This document shows positions 16,252-24,870 of a stretch of 38,387 nt of DNA, piece after piece. The DNA is from Methanobrevibacter_A sp964431035. Lineage in GTDB: Archaea > Methanobacteriota > Methanobacteria > Methanobacteriales > Methanobacteriaceae. The stretch is taken from assembly GCA_964431035.1 (NCBI GenBank), contig CAYSIF010000010.1, positions 1 through 38,387 on the forward strand, given 5' to 3'. The notes under the pieces are model-generated. The model was not told where the DNA came from and made no database searches. It saw only the letters and a program-made list of their open reading frames with translations. The translations under genes and the position numbers were made by a program. Within the stretch, counting starts at the first letter, position 1; each line of letters begins with the position of its first letter.

Positions 16252-17223
16252 ATGATACTAATTACTGGAGGAGCAGGATACATAGGCTCACACATAAACA
16301 AAACAATGAACAAAGCAGGATACGAAACAATCGTACTAGACAGTCTAATAAATGGATACGAAGAAGCTATCCAATGGGGATTCTTTGAAGAAGCAGACCT
16401 AAAAGACTACAAACAACTAACAAAAATATTCCAACAAAACGACATAGATGGAGTAATACACTGCGCAGCATTCATAAGCGTAGCAGAAAGTGTACAAAAC
16501 CCAGTAATGTATCTAAAAAACAACTACCAAAACACACTAAACCTAATTAGAGTAATGAAAGAAAACAAAGTAGACAAATTCATATTCTCCTCAACAGCAG
16601 CACTATACGGAATACCAGAAACAATACCAATAAAAGAAGACACACCACTAAAACCAATAAACCCTTACGGACAATCCAAACTACTAGTAGAAAAAATGCT
16701 ACAAAGAGAATCAGAAGAAGGAAACATAAAATACGCATCACTAAGATACTTCAACGCAGCAGGAGCAGACCCAGAAACACAAATAGGAGAAAACCACCAA
16801 CCAGAAACACACTTAATACCACTCGTACTAGATACAGCAATAGGAAAAAGAACAACAATATCAATATTCGGAGACGACTACGACACACCAGACGGAACAT
16901 GCATAAGAGACTACGTACACGTATGCGACCTAGCACAAGCACACCTACTAGCATACAAATACCTGGAAGAAAACAACGAATCCAAAATATACAACCTCGG
17001 AAACGGAGAAGGATTCAGTGTAAAAGAAGTAATCGAAACATGTAGAAAAGTAACCAACACAACAATACCAACAATAATAGAAGGAAGAAGAGAAGGAGAC
17101 CCAGCAAGACTAGTAGCAGACTCAACAAAAATAAAAGAAGAACTAAACTGGAAACCAAAATATGCAGACCTAGAAAGCATAGTGGAAACAGCATGGAAAT
17201 GGCACCAAAAAATAAACAAATAA
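16252..17223 (+). CDS. galE: UDP-glucose 4-epimerase
   Basis: Interconverts UDP-glucose and UDP-galactose (or the N-acetyl forms) for surface glycans. Extended SDR fold of 323 residues: TGGAGYIGSH near residue 5, the FSSTAALYG catalytic Ser/Thr region, INPYGQSK with the YxxxK pair near residue 144, and the GalE-typical RYFNAAGADP and DGTCIRDYVHVCDLAQAH. The gene uses almost only A- and C-ending codons. The coiled-coil gene starts 17 bases after its stop behind a perfect AGGAGG, so the two are probably one transcript. Confidence 0.95.
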   Translation: MILITGGAGYIGSHINKTMNKAGYETIVLDSLINGYEEAIQWGFFEEADLKDYKQLTKIFQQNDIDGVIHCAAFISVAESVQNPVMYLKNNYQNTLNLIRVMKENKVDKFIFSSTAALYGIPETIPIKEDTPLKPINPYGQSKLLVEKMLQRESEEGNIKYASLRYFNAAGADPETQIGENHQPETHLIPLVLDTAIGKRTTISIFGDDYDTPDGTCIRDYVHVCDLAQAHLLAYKYLEENNESKIYNLGNGEGFSVKEVIETCRKVTNTTIPTIIEGRREGDPARLVADSTKIKEELNWKPKYADLESIVETAWKWHQKINK

Positions 17224-17240
17224 AAGGAGGAACAAAACAA

Positions 17241-18257
17241 ATGGAAGAAGAAAACAAAATCAACCTAGAAGAATTAATAAACACACCACAAGAAGAAACA
17301 GAAGAAATAGAAAAACCAAAAAGAAACGACTACGCAGACAACCTACTAGATGTTCAAATAATAGTCAAAAACCTAAAATCAGCAGAACTAATAATAAAAG
17401 CAATAGACAACATGAGACTAAGAAAAAACTACAACATGAACATCTCATCAATAATACCAAACAACGACCTAGAATTCATAAAAAACTCAACAAAAAACTC
17501 AGACTTAATACTCATAGCAACAGAACTAACAAGCTCAGGAAAAGAACAATTCATAAAATACTACAAAGAACTAAAAACAGACTACAACTACGTAGAATAC
17601 CTAATATTCTCCAATAACGGAGGATCAATATTCACAGAAACAAGCCAAGTAGAAGAAGAAATACAAAAAAGCATAATACGAGCATCACTAACATCAATGC
17701 TAAGCCACGCAGACATAAACGAAATACAAAAAGAACTATACTTCCTTAAAAAAGACTACAACAAACTAGAAAACAACAACAACCAAGTAACAAAAGAAAA
17801 CGAAACAGTAATAGAACAAGCTAAAAAAGTAACCAACGAAAACATAGCACTAAAAGAAGAAATACACACACTACACAGAAATATAGATGATATAAAATCA
17901 GAATACAGTGACTTCAAAGCAAGATTCTCAGACATCCGCTCTAAAAACCTACTAGAATCATTCCACCTAAAAGCACTATGGGAAGAAACATTCGATGAAA
18001 TCTTTACAAAATACGAAGAAGCACTACTAATAACAAACCACTTCGAACCAGAAAACATCCTAATAGGACAAAACTACATAGCAGCAAAAACAAGAGAAGA
18101 AGCAATAGACTGGCTAAAAATAATAAGAACAACACTAATATTCCTATCAAACAATCCAGAACTAAAAAACGAAATAAACACAGAAACAATAGAAGAACCA
18201 ACAATAAAAGAAAATTACATAGAAAATAACACAGATGGATTCAACAATTTATTCTAA
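17241..18257 (+). CDS. Coiled-coil protein linked to galE, unknown
   Basis: 338 residues from ATG 17241, preceded by AGGAGG with a nine-base spacer; an in-frame start at 17193 inside galE has no such site. Residues 1-35 are acidic and likely disordered. Residues about 38-150 are a globular alpha/beta stretch (DVQIIVKNLKSAELIIKAID and later VEYLIFSNN). Residues about 163-235 form a long coiled coil rich in Lys, Glu and Asn. A helical C-terminal region has FHLKALWEETFDEIF. There is no membrane segment or signal peptide. I recognise no family. A second, shorter coiled-coil protein follows galU at 28270, so such proteins recur beside sugar-nucleotide genes here. Confidence 0.75.
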   Translation: MEEENKINLEELINTPQEETEEIEKPKRNDYADNLLDVQIIVKNLKSAELIIKAIDNMRLRKNYNMNISSIIPNNDLEFIKNSTKNSDLILIATELTSSGKEQFIKYYKELKTDYNYVEYLIFSNNGGSIFTETSQVEEEIQKSIIRASLTSMLSHADINEIQKELYFLKKDYNKLENNNNQVTKENETVIEQAKKVTNENIALKEEIHTLHRNIDDIKSEYSDFKARFSDIRSKNLLESFHLKALWEETFDEIFTKYEEALLITNHFEPENILIGQNYIAAKTREEAIDWLKIIRTTLIFLSNNPELKNEINTETIEEPTIKENYIENNTDGFNNLF

Positions 18258-18362
18258 AAATACAATAATAAAAAATATTATTTAATACAATTTAAAAAAT
18301 ATAATACTAACAAACTAAAAATTTTAAAAAAAATAAGCTTATTTTTTCTGGAGATATAAAAA

Positions 18363-19775
18363 TTGCAGGATAAATGTGGAATTGTTGGAATATGTACAAC
18401 AAATAAAAAAACAGATGTATCATCCTTAATATACTATGGATTATATGCATTGCAACACAGAGGACAAGAATCCGCAGGAATAGCAACATATAACCAAAAT
18501 TTCGGATTAAACATCTACTGTGGTATGGGACTATTAACAGATGTCTTTAATCATGATGAACTATCAAAATTAGCAGGAAACGTAGGAATAGGTCACGTAA
18601 GATATTCAACAACAGGCCAATCAAAAATAGAAAACTGCCAACCATTCGTAACGGAATTCGAAGATGGATTCATGGCACTAGCACACAATGGAGATATAGT
18701 TAACTCATACCGTATAAGAAACGACCTAATAGATCAAGGATACACATTCCACTCAGACTCAGATTCAGACTCAGAAGTACTATGCTACATAATAAAAAGA
18801 GAATATGCAAAAACAAAAGACATACTAAAAGCATTAGATAATGTATGTAAAGACATAGTCGGATCATACTCAATAACACTCCTAATAAACGACGAACTAT
18901 ACGTAATAAGAGATCCAAGAGGAATAAAACCACTAATAATAGGTAAAAAAGACGACATGTACATAGCAGCATCTGAAACAGTAGCACTAGATGTTATGAA
19001 TGCAGAATTCATAAGAGATGTTGAACCAGGAGAAGTACTATACTTCAAAAACAATGAAATAAACTCCTACAAACTAGAAGTAGCAGGAGAATTCGACCTA
19101 GCAAGATGCATGTTCGAATACGTATACTTCGCAAGACCAGACAGTATAATAGATGAAAAAACAGTATATGAAGTACGTAAAAACATAGGAGAAAAACTAT
19201 ACGAAGAATACCCAATAGACGCCGACGTAGTAATGCCAGTTCCAGATTCAAGCATACCTGCAGCAATAGGATACTCCAGAGCATCAGGAATACCATACGG
19301 CGAAGGACTAATAAAAAACCGTTACGTTGGAAGAACATTCATCATGCCAACACAAGAAGAACGTGAAATGGCAGTTAAACTAAAAAACAATCCACTAAAA
19401 TGCGAATTAGAAGGCAAAAAAATAATACTAATCGATGACAGTATAGTAAGAGGAACAACCTCAGCATCACTAATAAGAGTACTAAAAGAATCAGGAGCAA
19501 AAGAAGTTCACCTAATGATAGGATGCCCACCAGTAATAAGCCCATGCTACTACGGAGTAGCAATGGCAACAAAAATGGAACTAATAGCAGCAAACCACAC
19601 AGTAGAAGAAATAAGAGAAAAAATAGGTGCAGAAACACTAGGATACCTAAGCATAGACAGTCTTGTAGAAGCAATAGGATTCCCAAGAAACACACTATGT
19701 CTAGGATGCATAACAGAAGAATACCCAACATGCATACCAGATACTGCAACACCAGAATCATACTACAAATTCTAA
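18363..19775 (+). CDS. purF: Amidophosphoribosyltransferase
   Basis: First committed step of purine synthesis: makes phosphoribosylamine from PRPP and glutamine. The TTG start at 18363 (GGAG upstream) gives MQDKCGIVG, in which C5 is the N-terminal nucleophile released by removing a four-residue propeptide, as in the Bacillus-type enzyme. The PRPP motif is IILIDDSIVRGTT. Cys residues matching the oxygen-sensitive 4Fe-4S ligands are seen in RCMFEYVYFARPDS, GCPPVISPCYYG and the C-terminal NTLCLGC. Length 470. It is followed 25 bases later by the U32-family gene. Confidence 0.96.
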   Translation: MQDKCGIVGICTTNKKTDVSSLIYYGLYALQHRGQESAGIATYNQNFGLNIYCGMGLLTDVFNHDELSKLAGNVGIGHVRYSTTGQSKIENCQPFVTEFEDGFMALAHNGDIVNSYRIRNDLIDQGYTFHSDSDSDSEVLCYIIKREYAKTKDILKALDNVCKDIVGSYSITLLINDELYVIRDPRGIKPLIIGKKDDMYIAASETVALDVMNAEFIRDVEPGEVLYFKNNEINSYKLEVAGEFDLARCMFEYVYFARPDSIIDEKTVYEVRKNIGEKLYEEYPIDADVVMPVPDSSIPAAIGYSRASGIPYGEGLIKNRYVGRTFIMPTQEEREMAVKLKNNPLKCELEGKKIILIDDSIVRGTTSASLIRVLKESGAKEVHLMIGCPPVISPCYYGVAMATKMELIAANHTVEEIREKIGAETLGYLSIDSLVEAIGFPRNTLCLGCITEEYPTCIPDTATPESYYKF

Positions 19776-19800
19776 AAAAAACTAAAGGATAAAAAATACA

Positions 19801-21045
19801 ATGGTGGAACTATTAGCACCAGCAGGAAACTTCACAAGCCTATCAGCAGCACTTAAAAATGGAGCAGACTCAGTCTATATTGGATTAAAAAACAAATTCA
19901 ATATGCGAGCAAACACCACCAACTTCAAACTAGAAGAAGTAGAAAAAGCAGTGCAACTAGTAAAAGAACACAACAGCAAACTATACGTATGCACAAACAC
20001 CATACTCAAAGATAAGGATATAGAACAAGTAAAAAAACAACTGCCAATACTAAAATCCTACAAAGTAGATGGAATAATACTATCAGACCTAGGACTAATA
20101 CACCATGTAACAGAAAACAACCTGGAAGCACACATAAGCGTACAAGAAAACACCACCAACCTAGAAACACTAAAAATACTAAAAGAACTCGGAGTAAAAA
20201 GAGCAATACTCTCAAGAGAACTAAACCTAAACGAAGTAAAAAACATAGCACAAAAATCACCAATAGAAACAGAAATATTCATACATGGAGCAATGTGCAT
20301 GGCAATAAGTGGAAGATGCTTCCTAAGCACAGGACTCTACGGAAGAAGTGCAAACTGTGGAGACTGTCTACAACCCTGCAGAAAAGAATGGAAACTAGAA
20401 TACATAGGAAACAAAAAATCAGAAGTACAAAACCAAACAGAATGCAAAGACGAAACATTCATAATAAACGAAGCATACGATGACACATACCACACCAACT
20501 TCTTCTCACCAAAAGACCTAGCACTAATAGAACACATACCAGAGCTCATGGAAACAAAAGTAGACTCATTCAAAATAGAAGGAAGAGGAAGATCACCAGA
20601 CTACGTAGCAACAGCAACAAAAATATATCGCCAAGCAATTACAGACTACGAAAACGGAAACTACACATACAAAAAAGAATGGATGGAAGAGTTAAACAGT
20701 GTATTTAACAGAGGATTCGACACAGGATTCTACTTCAACACACCACACGAAAAAAGCCAAGACAACCAATCAAAATACATAAAAAAAGACATAGGACAAG
20801 TAGTAAACTACTACAACAAAGTACAAGTAGCGGAAATCAGAATCTGGGACGAACTAAAAATAAACGACAAAATAATGATACAAGGACCAACAACAGGATC
20901 AATAACACACCAAATAAAATCAATGCAAATAAACAAAAAACCAATACAAAAAGCGGAAAAAGGCACAAATGTTGCAATAAAAATAGATAATAAACTAAGA
21001 GAAAGTGACCACATATACAAACTAATAGAAAGGGAAAAACAATGA
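19801..21045 (+). CDS. U32-family protein (YhbU/RlhA-like)
   Basis: The family was named as peptidases, but characterised bacterial members modify RNA or act in ubiquinone hydroxylation with an iron-sulfur centre. The protein has 414 residues; ELLAPAGNFTSLSAALKNGADSVYIG opens the TIM-barrel domain (first 20 of these are diagnostic), HGAMCMAISGRCFLS lies near residue 163 and the Cys cluster SANCGDCLQPCRKEW near 185; FKIEGRGRSPDY is another signature. A small C-terminal barrel follows. Its last four bases overlap the start of the NifH-like gene (ATGA), indicating translational coupling. The specific substrate is unknown. Confidence 0.88.
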   Translation: MVELLAPAGNFTSLSAALKNGADSVYIGLKNKFNMRANTTNFKLEEVEKAVQLVKEHNSKLYVCTNTILKDKDIEQVKKQLPILKSYKVDGIILSDLGLIHHVTENNLEAHISVQENTTNLETLKILKELGVKRAILSRELNLNEVKNIAQKSPIETEIFIHGAMCMAISGRCFLSTGLYGRSANCGDCLQPCRKEWKLEYIGNKKSEVQNQTECKDETFIINEAYDDTYHTNFFSPKDLALIEHIPELMETKVDSFKIEGRGRSPDYVATATKIYRQAITDYENGNYTYKKEWMEELNSVFNRGFDTGFYFNTPHEKSQDNQSKYIKKDIGQVVNYYNKVQVAEIRIWDELKINDKIMIQGPTTGSITHQIKSMQINKKPIQKAEKGTNVAIKIDNKLRESDHIYKLIEREKQ

Positions 21046-21842
21046 AAAGAATAGCAATATATGGAAAAGGCGGAATAGGAAAATCAACAACAGTAGCAAA
21101 CATATCAGCAGCATACAGTAACAAAAACAAAAAAGTAATGGTAATAGGATGCGACCCAAAAGCAGACACCACAAGAACACTCTACGGTAAAAGAATACCA
21201 ACAATAATAAACACAATAAAAGAAAACAAAAACCCAAAAATAGAAGACCTCATATTTACAGGATACAACAACATACAATGTGTAGAAAGTGGAGGACCAG
21301 AACCAGGAGTCGGATGTGCAGGAAGAGGAGTAATAGTAGCAATGAAACAACTCGAAGACCTCGATGCATTCAACGATGAAAACACAGACATAATATTCTA
21401 CGATGTATTAGGAGATGTAGTATGTGGAGGATTCTCAGTACCATTACGTGAAGATTATGCAGAAGAAGTATTCATAGTATCATCAGGAGAATACATGTCA
21501 CTATATGCAGCAAACAACATCTGCAAAGGAATAAAAAAATTAAAAGGAAAACTTGCAGGAATAATCCTAAACCATAGAAACACAGAAAACGAAACAGAAA
21601 TAGTTAAAAACTTCGCGGAAAAAATAAACACAAAAATAATTGGAGAAATAAACAGAAGCAACCTAATACAAGAAAGTGAATTAGATGCAAAAACAGTAGT
21701 AGAAAAATATCCAGAAAGTAAAGAAGCAAAAGAATACTACCAATTAGCAGATAACATAATAAACAACACAGAATACACAACACCAGAACCATTAGATGAA
21801 GATGAATTTGAAAAATTCTTCAAACAATACACAAAAATATAA
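21042..21842 (+). CDS. cfbC: NifH-like protein, probable CfbC of F430 synthesis
   Basis: Homodimeric ATPase of the nitrogenase iron-protein family, 266 residues. The P-loop is GKGGIGKST at about 8-16; the two Cys that would bind the bridging 4Fe-4S cluster are C92 in GVGCAGRG and C128 in GDVVCGGF; the switch DVLGDVV is intact. In methanogens without nif genes the widespread NifH-like protein is CfbC, which gives electrons to CfbD in making coenzyme F430, so I favour that role. No cfbD or nifDK is adjacent, so another NifH paralogue cannot be excluded. It overlaps the U32 gene by four bases. Confidence 0.8.
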   Translation: MKRIAIYGKGGIGKSTTVANISAAYSNKNKKVMVIGCDPKADTTRTLYGKRIPTIINTIKENKNPKIEDLIFTGYNNIQCVESGGPEPGVGCAGRGVIVAMKQLEDLDAFNDENTDIIFYDVLGDVVCGGFSVPLREDYAEEVFIVSSGEYMSLYAANNICKGIKKLKGKLAGIILNHRNTENETEIVKNFAEKINTKIIGEINRSNLIQESELDAKTVVEKYPESKEAKEYYQLADNIINNTEYTTPEPLDEDEFEKFFKQYTKI

Positions 21843-21860
21843 AAAAAGAAAAAAGATAGG

Positions 21861-21887
21861 GTTTATATTATTTTTTCTAATTTAAAC
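21861..21887. terminator. Inverted repeat between convergent genes
   Basis: GTTTATATTA and TAATTTAAAC flank a short T-rich loop and overlap the stop of the minus-strand hydrolase gene. It is a plausible bidirectional terminator. Confidence 0.35.
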
Positions 21888-24309
21888 AATCATTAACCCA
21901 ATTAATAAAGTTTGTACTTGCACTTCCAGTACGTTCTGCTTCTGTGTGACCTTGATTCCATACAGTTTCAAATTCAACACTTTCAACAGAACTAGATTGT
22001 AATAATGCTAAGTATAAATTAGTTTCAACAGTTAATGCAGTATCTCCTTGTTCAATTCCAGAGTGTATTCTCCAGTATTTTGCAAGATTAGATGTATTAT
22101 ATCCGTCATAATAATCACATAAGTAATACATCGGATTATACATATTAACACGATATACTATAGTATTATTCAAACTATCAAGTAATGTTAAATCATTATT
22201 ATAATCACTAATATATTGACTATTATAATCACTATAACTAGAATATTTAGCACTATTTGCACTTAATAAATCTGCCATTACTTTATCAAAGTGTAAGTAA
22301 TTTGAAGCATCATTTCCAAATAAATTATTTTCTGCCTGACTTCTACTTAAATCATCAAATGCACCAACAGATTTAGAAGCAGATTTACAATGATTTACAA
22401 AAGAAGCAATACTAGTAATTCTAACAGTATTACTTGTACTATTATAAATAATCCATTCCTCATTACTATTCAAACTGTCAATATACTCTTCAGCAGTATT
22501 ATAAGTAGTACCACTACTTGATCCACCAGGAACTGTTCCATTAAAGTTTCCACTTGGAGGCTCACCACTAGGTGCTCCACTTGGCATATCTCCAGATGGT
22601 GCTCCGCTTGGTGCTCCACCAGAAGGTCCAGAACTACTTGAAGCAGTATATGGGAAACTAGTATCATTTAAAAATTTATTCAAAGAATCCTCAATAACAC
22701 TTAAAATATAATCATAATAAGAACCACTTGTATAAATTCCATTAACACTTTCACTTAAAGTTAAAGTATTCCCATTTGGATCTTTCAAACCTAAAGCATT
22801 AATATATTTAACATATTCAATAGCTAAATCATCAGATAATGCAGAAGTCCAAGTAGTATTTGCACGAGTATTAGTTGTAGCATATTGGCCAATATTCCAC
22901 TCATAAGCCTCATCAGCATAATCTAAACTAGTAATAGGACACCATGCCATAACACCTAAAACACTATTAGAAATACTATTTCCATTCTTATCAACTAATG
23001 CAGCACCAATAGACTCAAGATATGGAGTGTATAAATCACTATCTCCAGTTGCACCCATTAAACTACTTTGAGCACCTCCACCACTATGTCCAAAGGTGAA
23101 TATTTTACCTGCATCTCCAGGTATAGTATCATTATTAAATTTAAGATAAGATACAGCAGCTTTTAAATCAGTAACTCCCCATGGAGCTCCTCCACTATAA
23201 TTATCTCCATTGTCACGACCTCTACATCCAGGATAAACATAAACAAAACCAGCACTTAAATACTCTTTAACAGTATTACTATTATAACTTGTTGGAGCAG
23301 CTTGAGCAGAATATCCTGCAGTATTAACAGGTATTACAATAGGAGCAGTACTTGCAGTATAATTACCAACAACCTTATCAGTATTAACAGTACAAGTATA
23401 AGTTCCATCACCATTTGCCACACCATTCATATAATCTCCAGGAACATAAATACCTAAAGACTCATAAGCAGTTGTAGCAGGATTTACACAATAAACAAGC
23501 CCAATTTGATAATAAATATTATTACTGGAATCATAACTCCAATTACCCATATTTAATGATAATTTCTCACTTAAAACATCCACATCATAAGAAACATTAC
23601 TATTATTAATCACCTTCTCTTTAACAACAACATTAACAATACTACTAGATGATGCTTGATAATCACTAGTTCCATCATATGTTACACTAGCATAATAATT
23701 ACCAACTGCTAAATTAATAGGTAAACTAAATGTACCAGTATAATCCGTTACAACATCATAAGTTTTACTCACACCAGATGCACGAGATAATTTAAGATTA
23801 ACATGATGACCCATAAGAATATTTCCGTTTAATTCTTTTAAAACTCCAGTTAAACTTAAACCTTCACCAACAGTTTCTTCAAAATCTTCAATATCAATTA
23901 CAGTCGCAATACGTTCATCACTTTCTTCAACAACATTTATATTAACCTTATCAGATACACTAGGATTATAAGTAGTAGTTCCTACAGTAATGCCTGGAAA
24001 ACTTACTTCTGCAGTATATTGTCCTTTAGCCAAGAAAATTGGAATTTGAAATACACCATTATAATCACTAACCAGATCATAAGTTTTACTAGCACCTGAG
24101 GAAACTCTTGTAAGATTAATAGACAAATGATGTCCAACAATAGCATTACTATTATCATCTAAAAAGGTACCTGTGAAATTATCACCACTACCTTCAATAA
24201 TAGTAGCATCCTCAATATTTATACTTGTATCATTTTCAGTTGCACTAACACAACTTACAGTAAATAGAATGACCAGTATAAATAAAAAAAATTTAAATTT
24301 ATTATTCAT
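21877..24309 (-). CDS. Secreted alpha/beta hydrolase, tannase-B-like, with two Ig-like repeats
   Basis: 810 residues from ATG 24309. A signal peptide covers residues 1-23 (NKFKFFLFILVILF core, cut likely after VSA). Residues about 27-128 and 132-232 are two similar beta-rich repeats, both with GHH(L/V)...SKTYD(L/V)V. The enzyme domain runs from about 245 to 810: GHSGGGAQ places the nucleophile at S409, followed by WCPITSLDYADEAYEW; RIHSGIEQGDT gives D756 and WNQGHTEAERTG gives H788. The 32-residue Asp-His spacing equals that of the Lactobacillus plantarum tannase triad as I remember it. A PSG-repeat linker (561-588) interrupts the domain. No membrane anchor or pseudomurein-binding repeat is seen, so it is probably released or loosely held. 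The substrate is unknown; adhesin-like proteins of this order usually lack an enzyme domain. Confidence 0.82.
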   Translation of the reverse strand: MNNKFKFFLFILVILFTVSCVSATENDTSINIEDATIIEGSGDNFTGTFLDDNSNAIVGHHLSINLTRVSSGASKTYDLVSDYNGVFQIPIFLAKGQYTAEVSFPGITVGTTTYNPSVSDKVNINVVEESDERIATVIDIEDFEETVGEGLSLTGVLKELNGNILMGHHVNLKLSRASGVSKTYDVVTDYTGTFSLPINLAVGNYYASVTYDGTSDYQASSSSIVNVVVKEKVINNSNVSYDVDVLSEKLSLNMGNWSYDSSNNIYYQIGLVYCVNPATTAYESLGIYVPGDYMNGVANGDGTYTCTVNTDKVVGNYTASTAPIVIPVNTAGYSAQAAPTSYNSNTVKEYLSAGFVYVYPGCRGRDNGDNYSGGAPWGVTDLKAAVSYLKFNNDTIPGDAGKIFTFGHSGGGAQSSLMGATGDSDLYTPYLESIGAALVDKNGNSISNSVLGVMAWCPITSLDYADEAYEWNIGQYATTNTRANTTWTSALSDDLAIEYVKYINALGLKDPNGNTLTLSESVNGIYTSGSYYDYILSVIEDSLNKFLNDTSFPYTASSSSGPSGGAPSGAPSGDMPSGAPSGEPPSGNFNGTVPGGSSSGTTYNTAEEYIDSLNSNEEWIIYNSTSNTVRITSIASFVNHCKSASKSVGAFDDLSRSQAENNLFGNDASNYLHFDKVMADLLSANSAKYSSYSDYNSQYISDYNNDLTLLDSLNNTIVYRVNMYNPMYYLCDYYDGYNTSNLAKYWRIHSGIEQGDTALTVETNLYLALLQSSSVESVEFETVWNQGHTEAERTGSASTNFINWVNDCLN
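22546..22629 (-). repeat. Coding repeat, Pro-Ser-Gly-rich linker
   Basis: Six PSG units spaced four or five residues apart (GAPSG, APSG, DMPSG, APSG, EPPSG and so on), residues 561-588 of the secreted hydrolase. At the DNA level it is a degenerate 12-15-base repeat. Similar linkers occur in secreted hydrolases of gut Firmicutes, which hints at an origin there. Confidence 0.7.
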
Positions 24310-24363
24310 AGAAATATTAACTCTTAACAATTTAATAAATATTTTTTTAACTAAGTTAATTTT

Positions 24364-24810
24364 TTAAGAGTTTATTAATTTATTAAAATCATCTAAATCA
24401 AAATAAGAAATATTTAAATCAGTATATGCATTTTTCACAGATTCAATAGCAGATGTTTTATTTTTATAATATACTAAATGGGATTGGCACTGGCAATCAC
24501 TACATCCAAAGTCTATAATGCCTGTTTGGTTTTTATTTATATGTTCTGCTAGTTTACACTCTATTTTTCTAGTGGATGTGGTGTAGAAGAGTTCTATGAT
24601 TTTTGATTTTTTAAGAAGATAATCTATGTGCCAATGTAATTTTTTATCATCTGATAGGTGTCTTTTTAATCGTGGAATTAGGCTGTTCATTGCTGATCCG
24701 ATGTAAATGTAGTAGCCTTTTTGGAATTCTATTTTTCCAAGTGCTCCGATTTTTATTGTTTCTTTTTTATTTTTGTATATTATTAGGCAGTAGGTTCCTT
24801 TAAGTTTCAT
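24364..24810 (-). CDS. DUF123 GIY-YIG nuclease-like protein
   Basis: 148 residues. The GIY-YIG fold is recognisable in GTYCLIIYK at the start, GYYIYIGSAMNSLIPRLKRHL near residue 32-52 and the HWHIDYLL segment. The DUF123 family also has a Cys-containing C-terminal part, here DFGCSDCQCQSHLVYY. Archaeal members stand alone and their target is unknown; a DNA-repair or RNA role is only possible. It starts 60 bases from the divergent DUF371 gene, with a TATA-like string about 25 bases before its ATG, suggesting a leaderless transcript. Confidence 0.85.
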   Translation of the reverse strand: MKLKGTYCLIIYKNKKETIKIGALGKIEFQKGYYIYIGSAMNSLIPRLKRHLSDDKKLHWHIDYLLKKSKIIELFYTTSTRKIECKLAEHINKNQTGIIDFGCSDCQCQSHLVYYKNKTSAIESVKNAYTDLNISYFDLDDFNKLINS

Positions 24811-24870
24811 AAAGATTCAATTATTATTATATATTTTGAGTTTATATAAAATATGATTAGGTTTTATATT
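24811..24870. promoter_or_regulatory. Compact divergent promoter, likely leaderless both ways
   Basis: Sixty bases separate the two start codons. On the minus strand AATATATAATA lies about 20-28 bases before ATG 24810; on the plus strand TTTATATAAAATA at 24841-24853 lies about 25 bases before ATG 24871. Both spacings place the transcript start at or near the ATG. Confidence 0.45.

Noticed and set aside
17193..17240. Start of the coiled-coil gene inside galE
   Set aside because: No ribosome site there, while ATG 17241 has AGGAGG at the right distance.
20295..20483. Basic plus-strand frame inside the U32 gene, and similar Arg/Lys-rich frames at 29132-29617
   Set aside because: Out-of-frame readings of A-rich coding DNA give Lys/Arg/Asn-rich nonsense proteins.
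21042..21842. Nitrogenase iron protein (nifH)
   Set aside because: No nifDK, nifE/N or glnB genes nearby, and the sequence fits the smaller methanogen NifH-like group better.
22546..22629. Regular repeats as a possible CRISPR array
   Set aside because: They are in-frame PSG codons without spacers or a leader.
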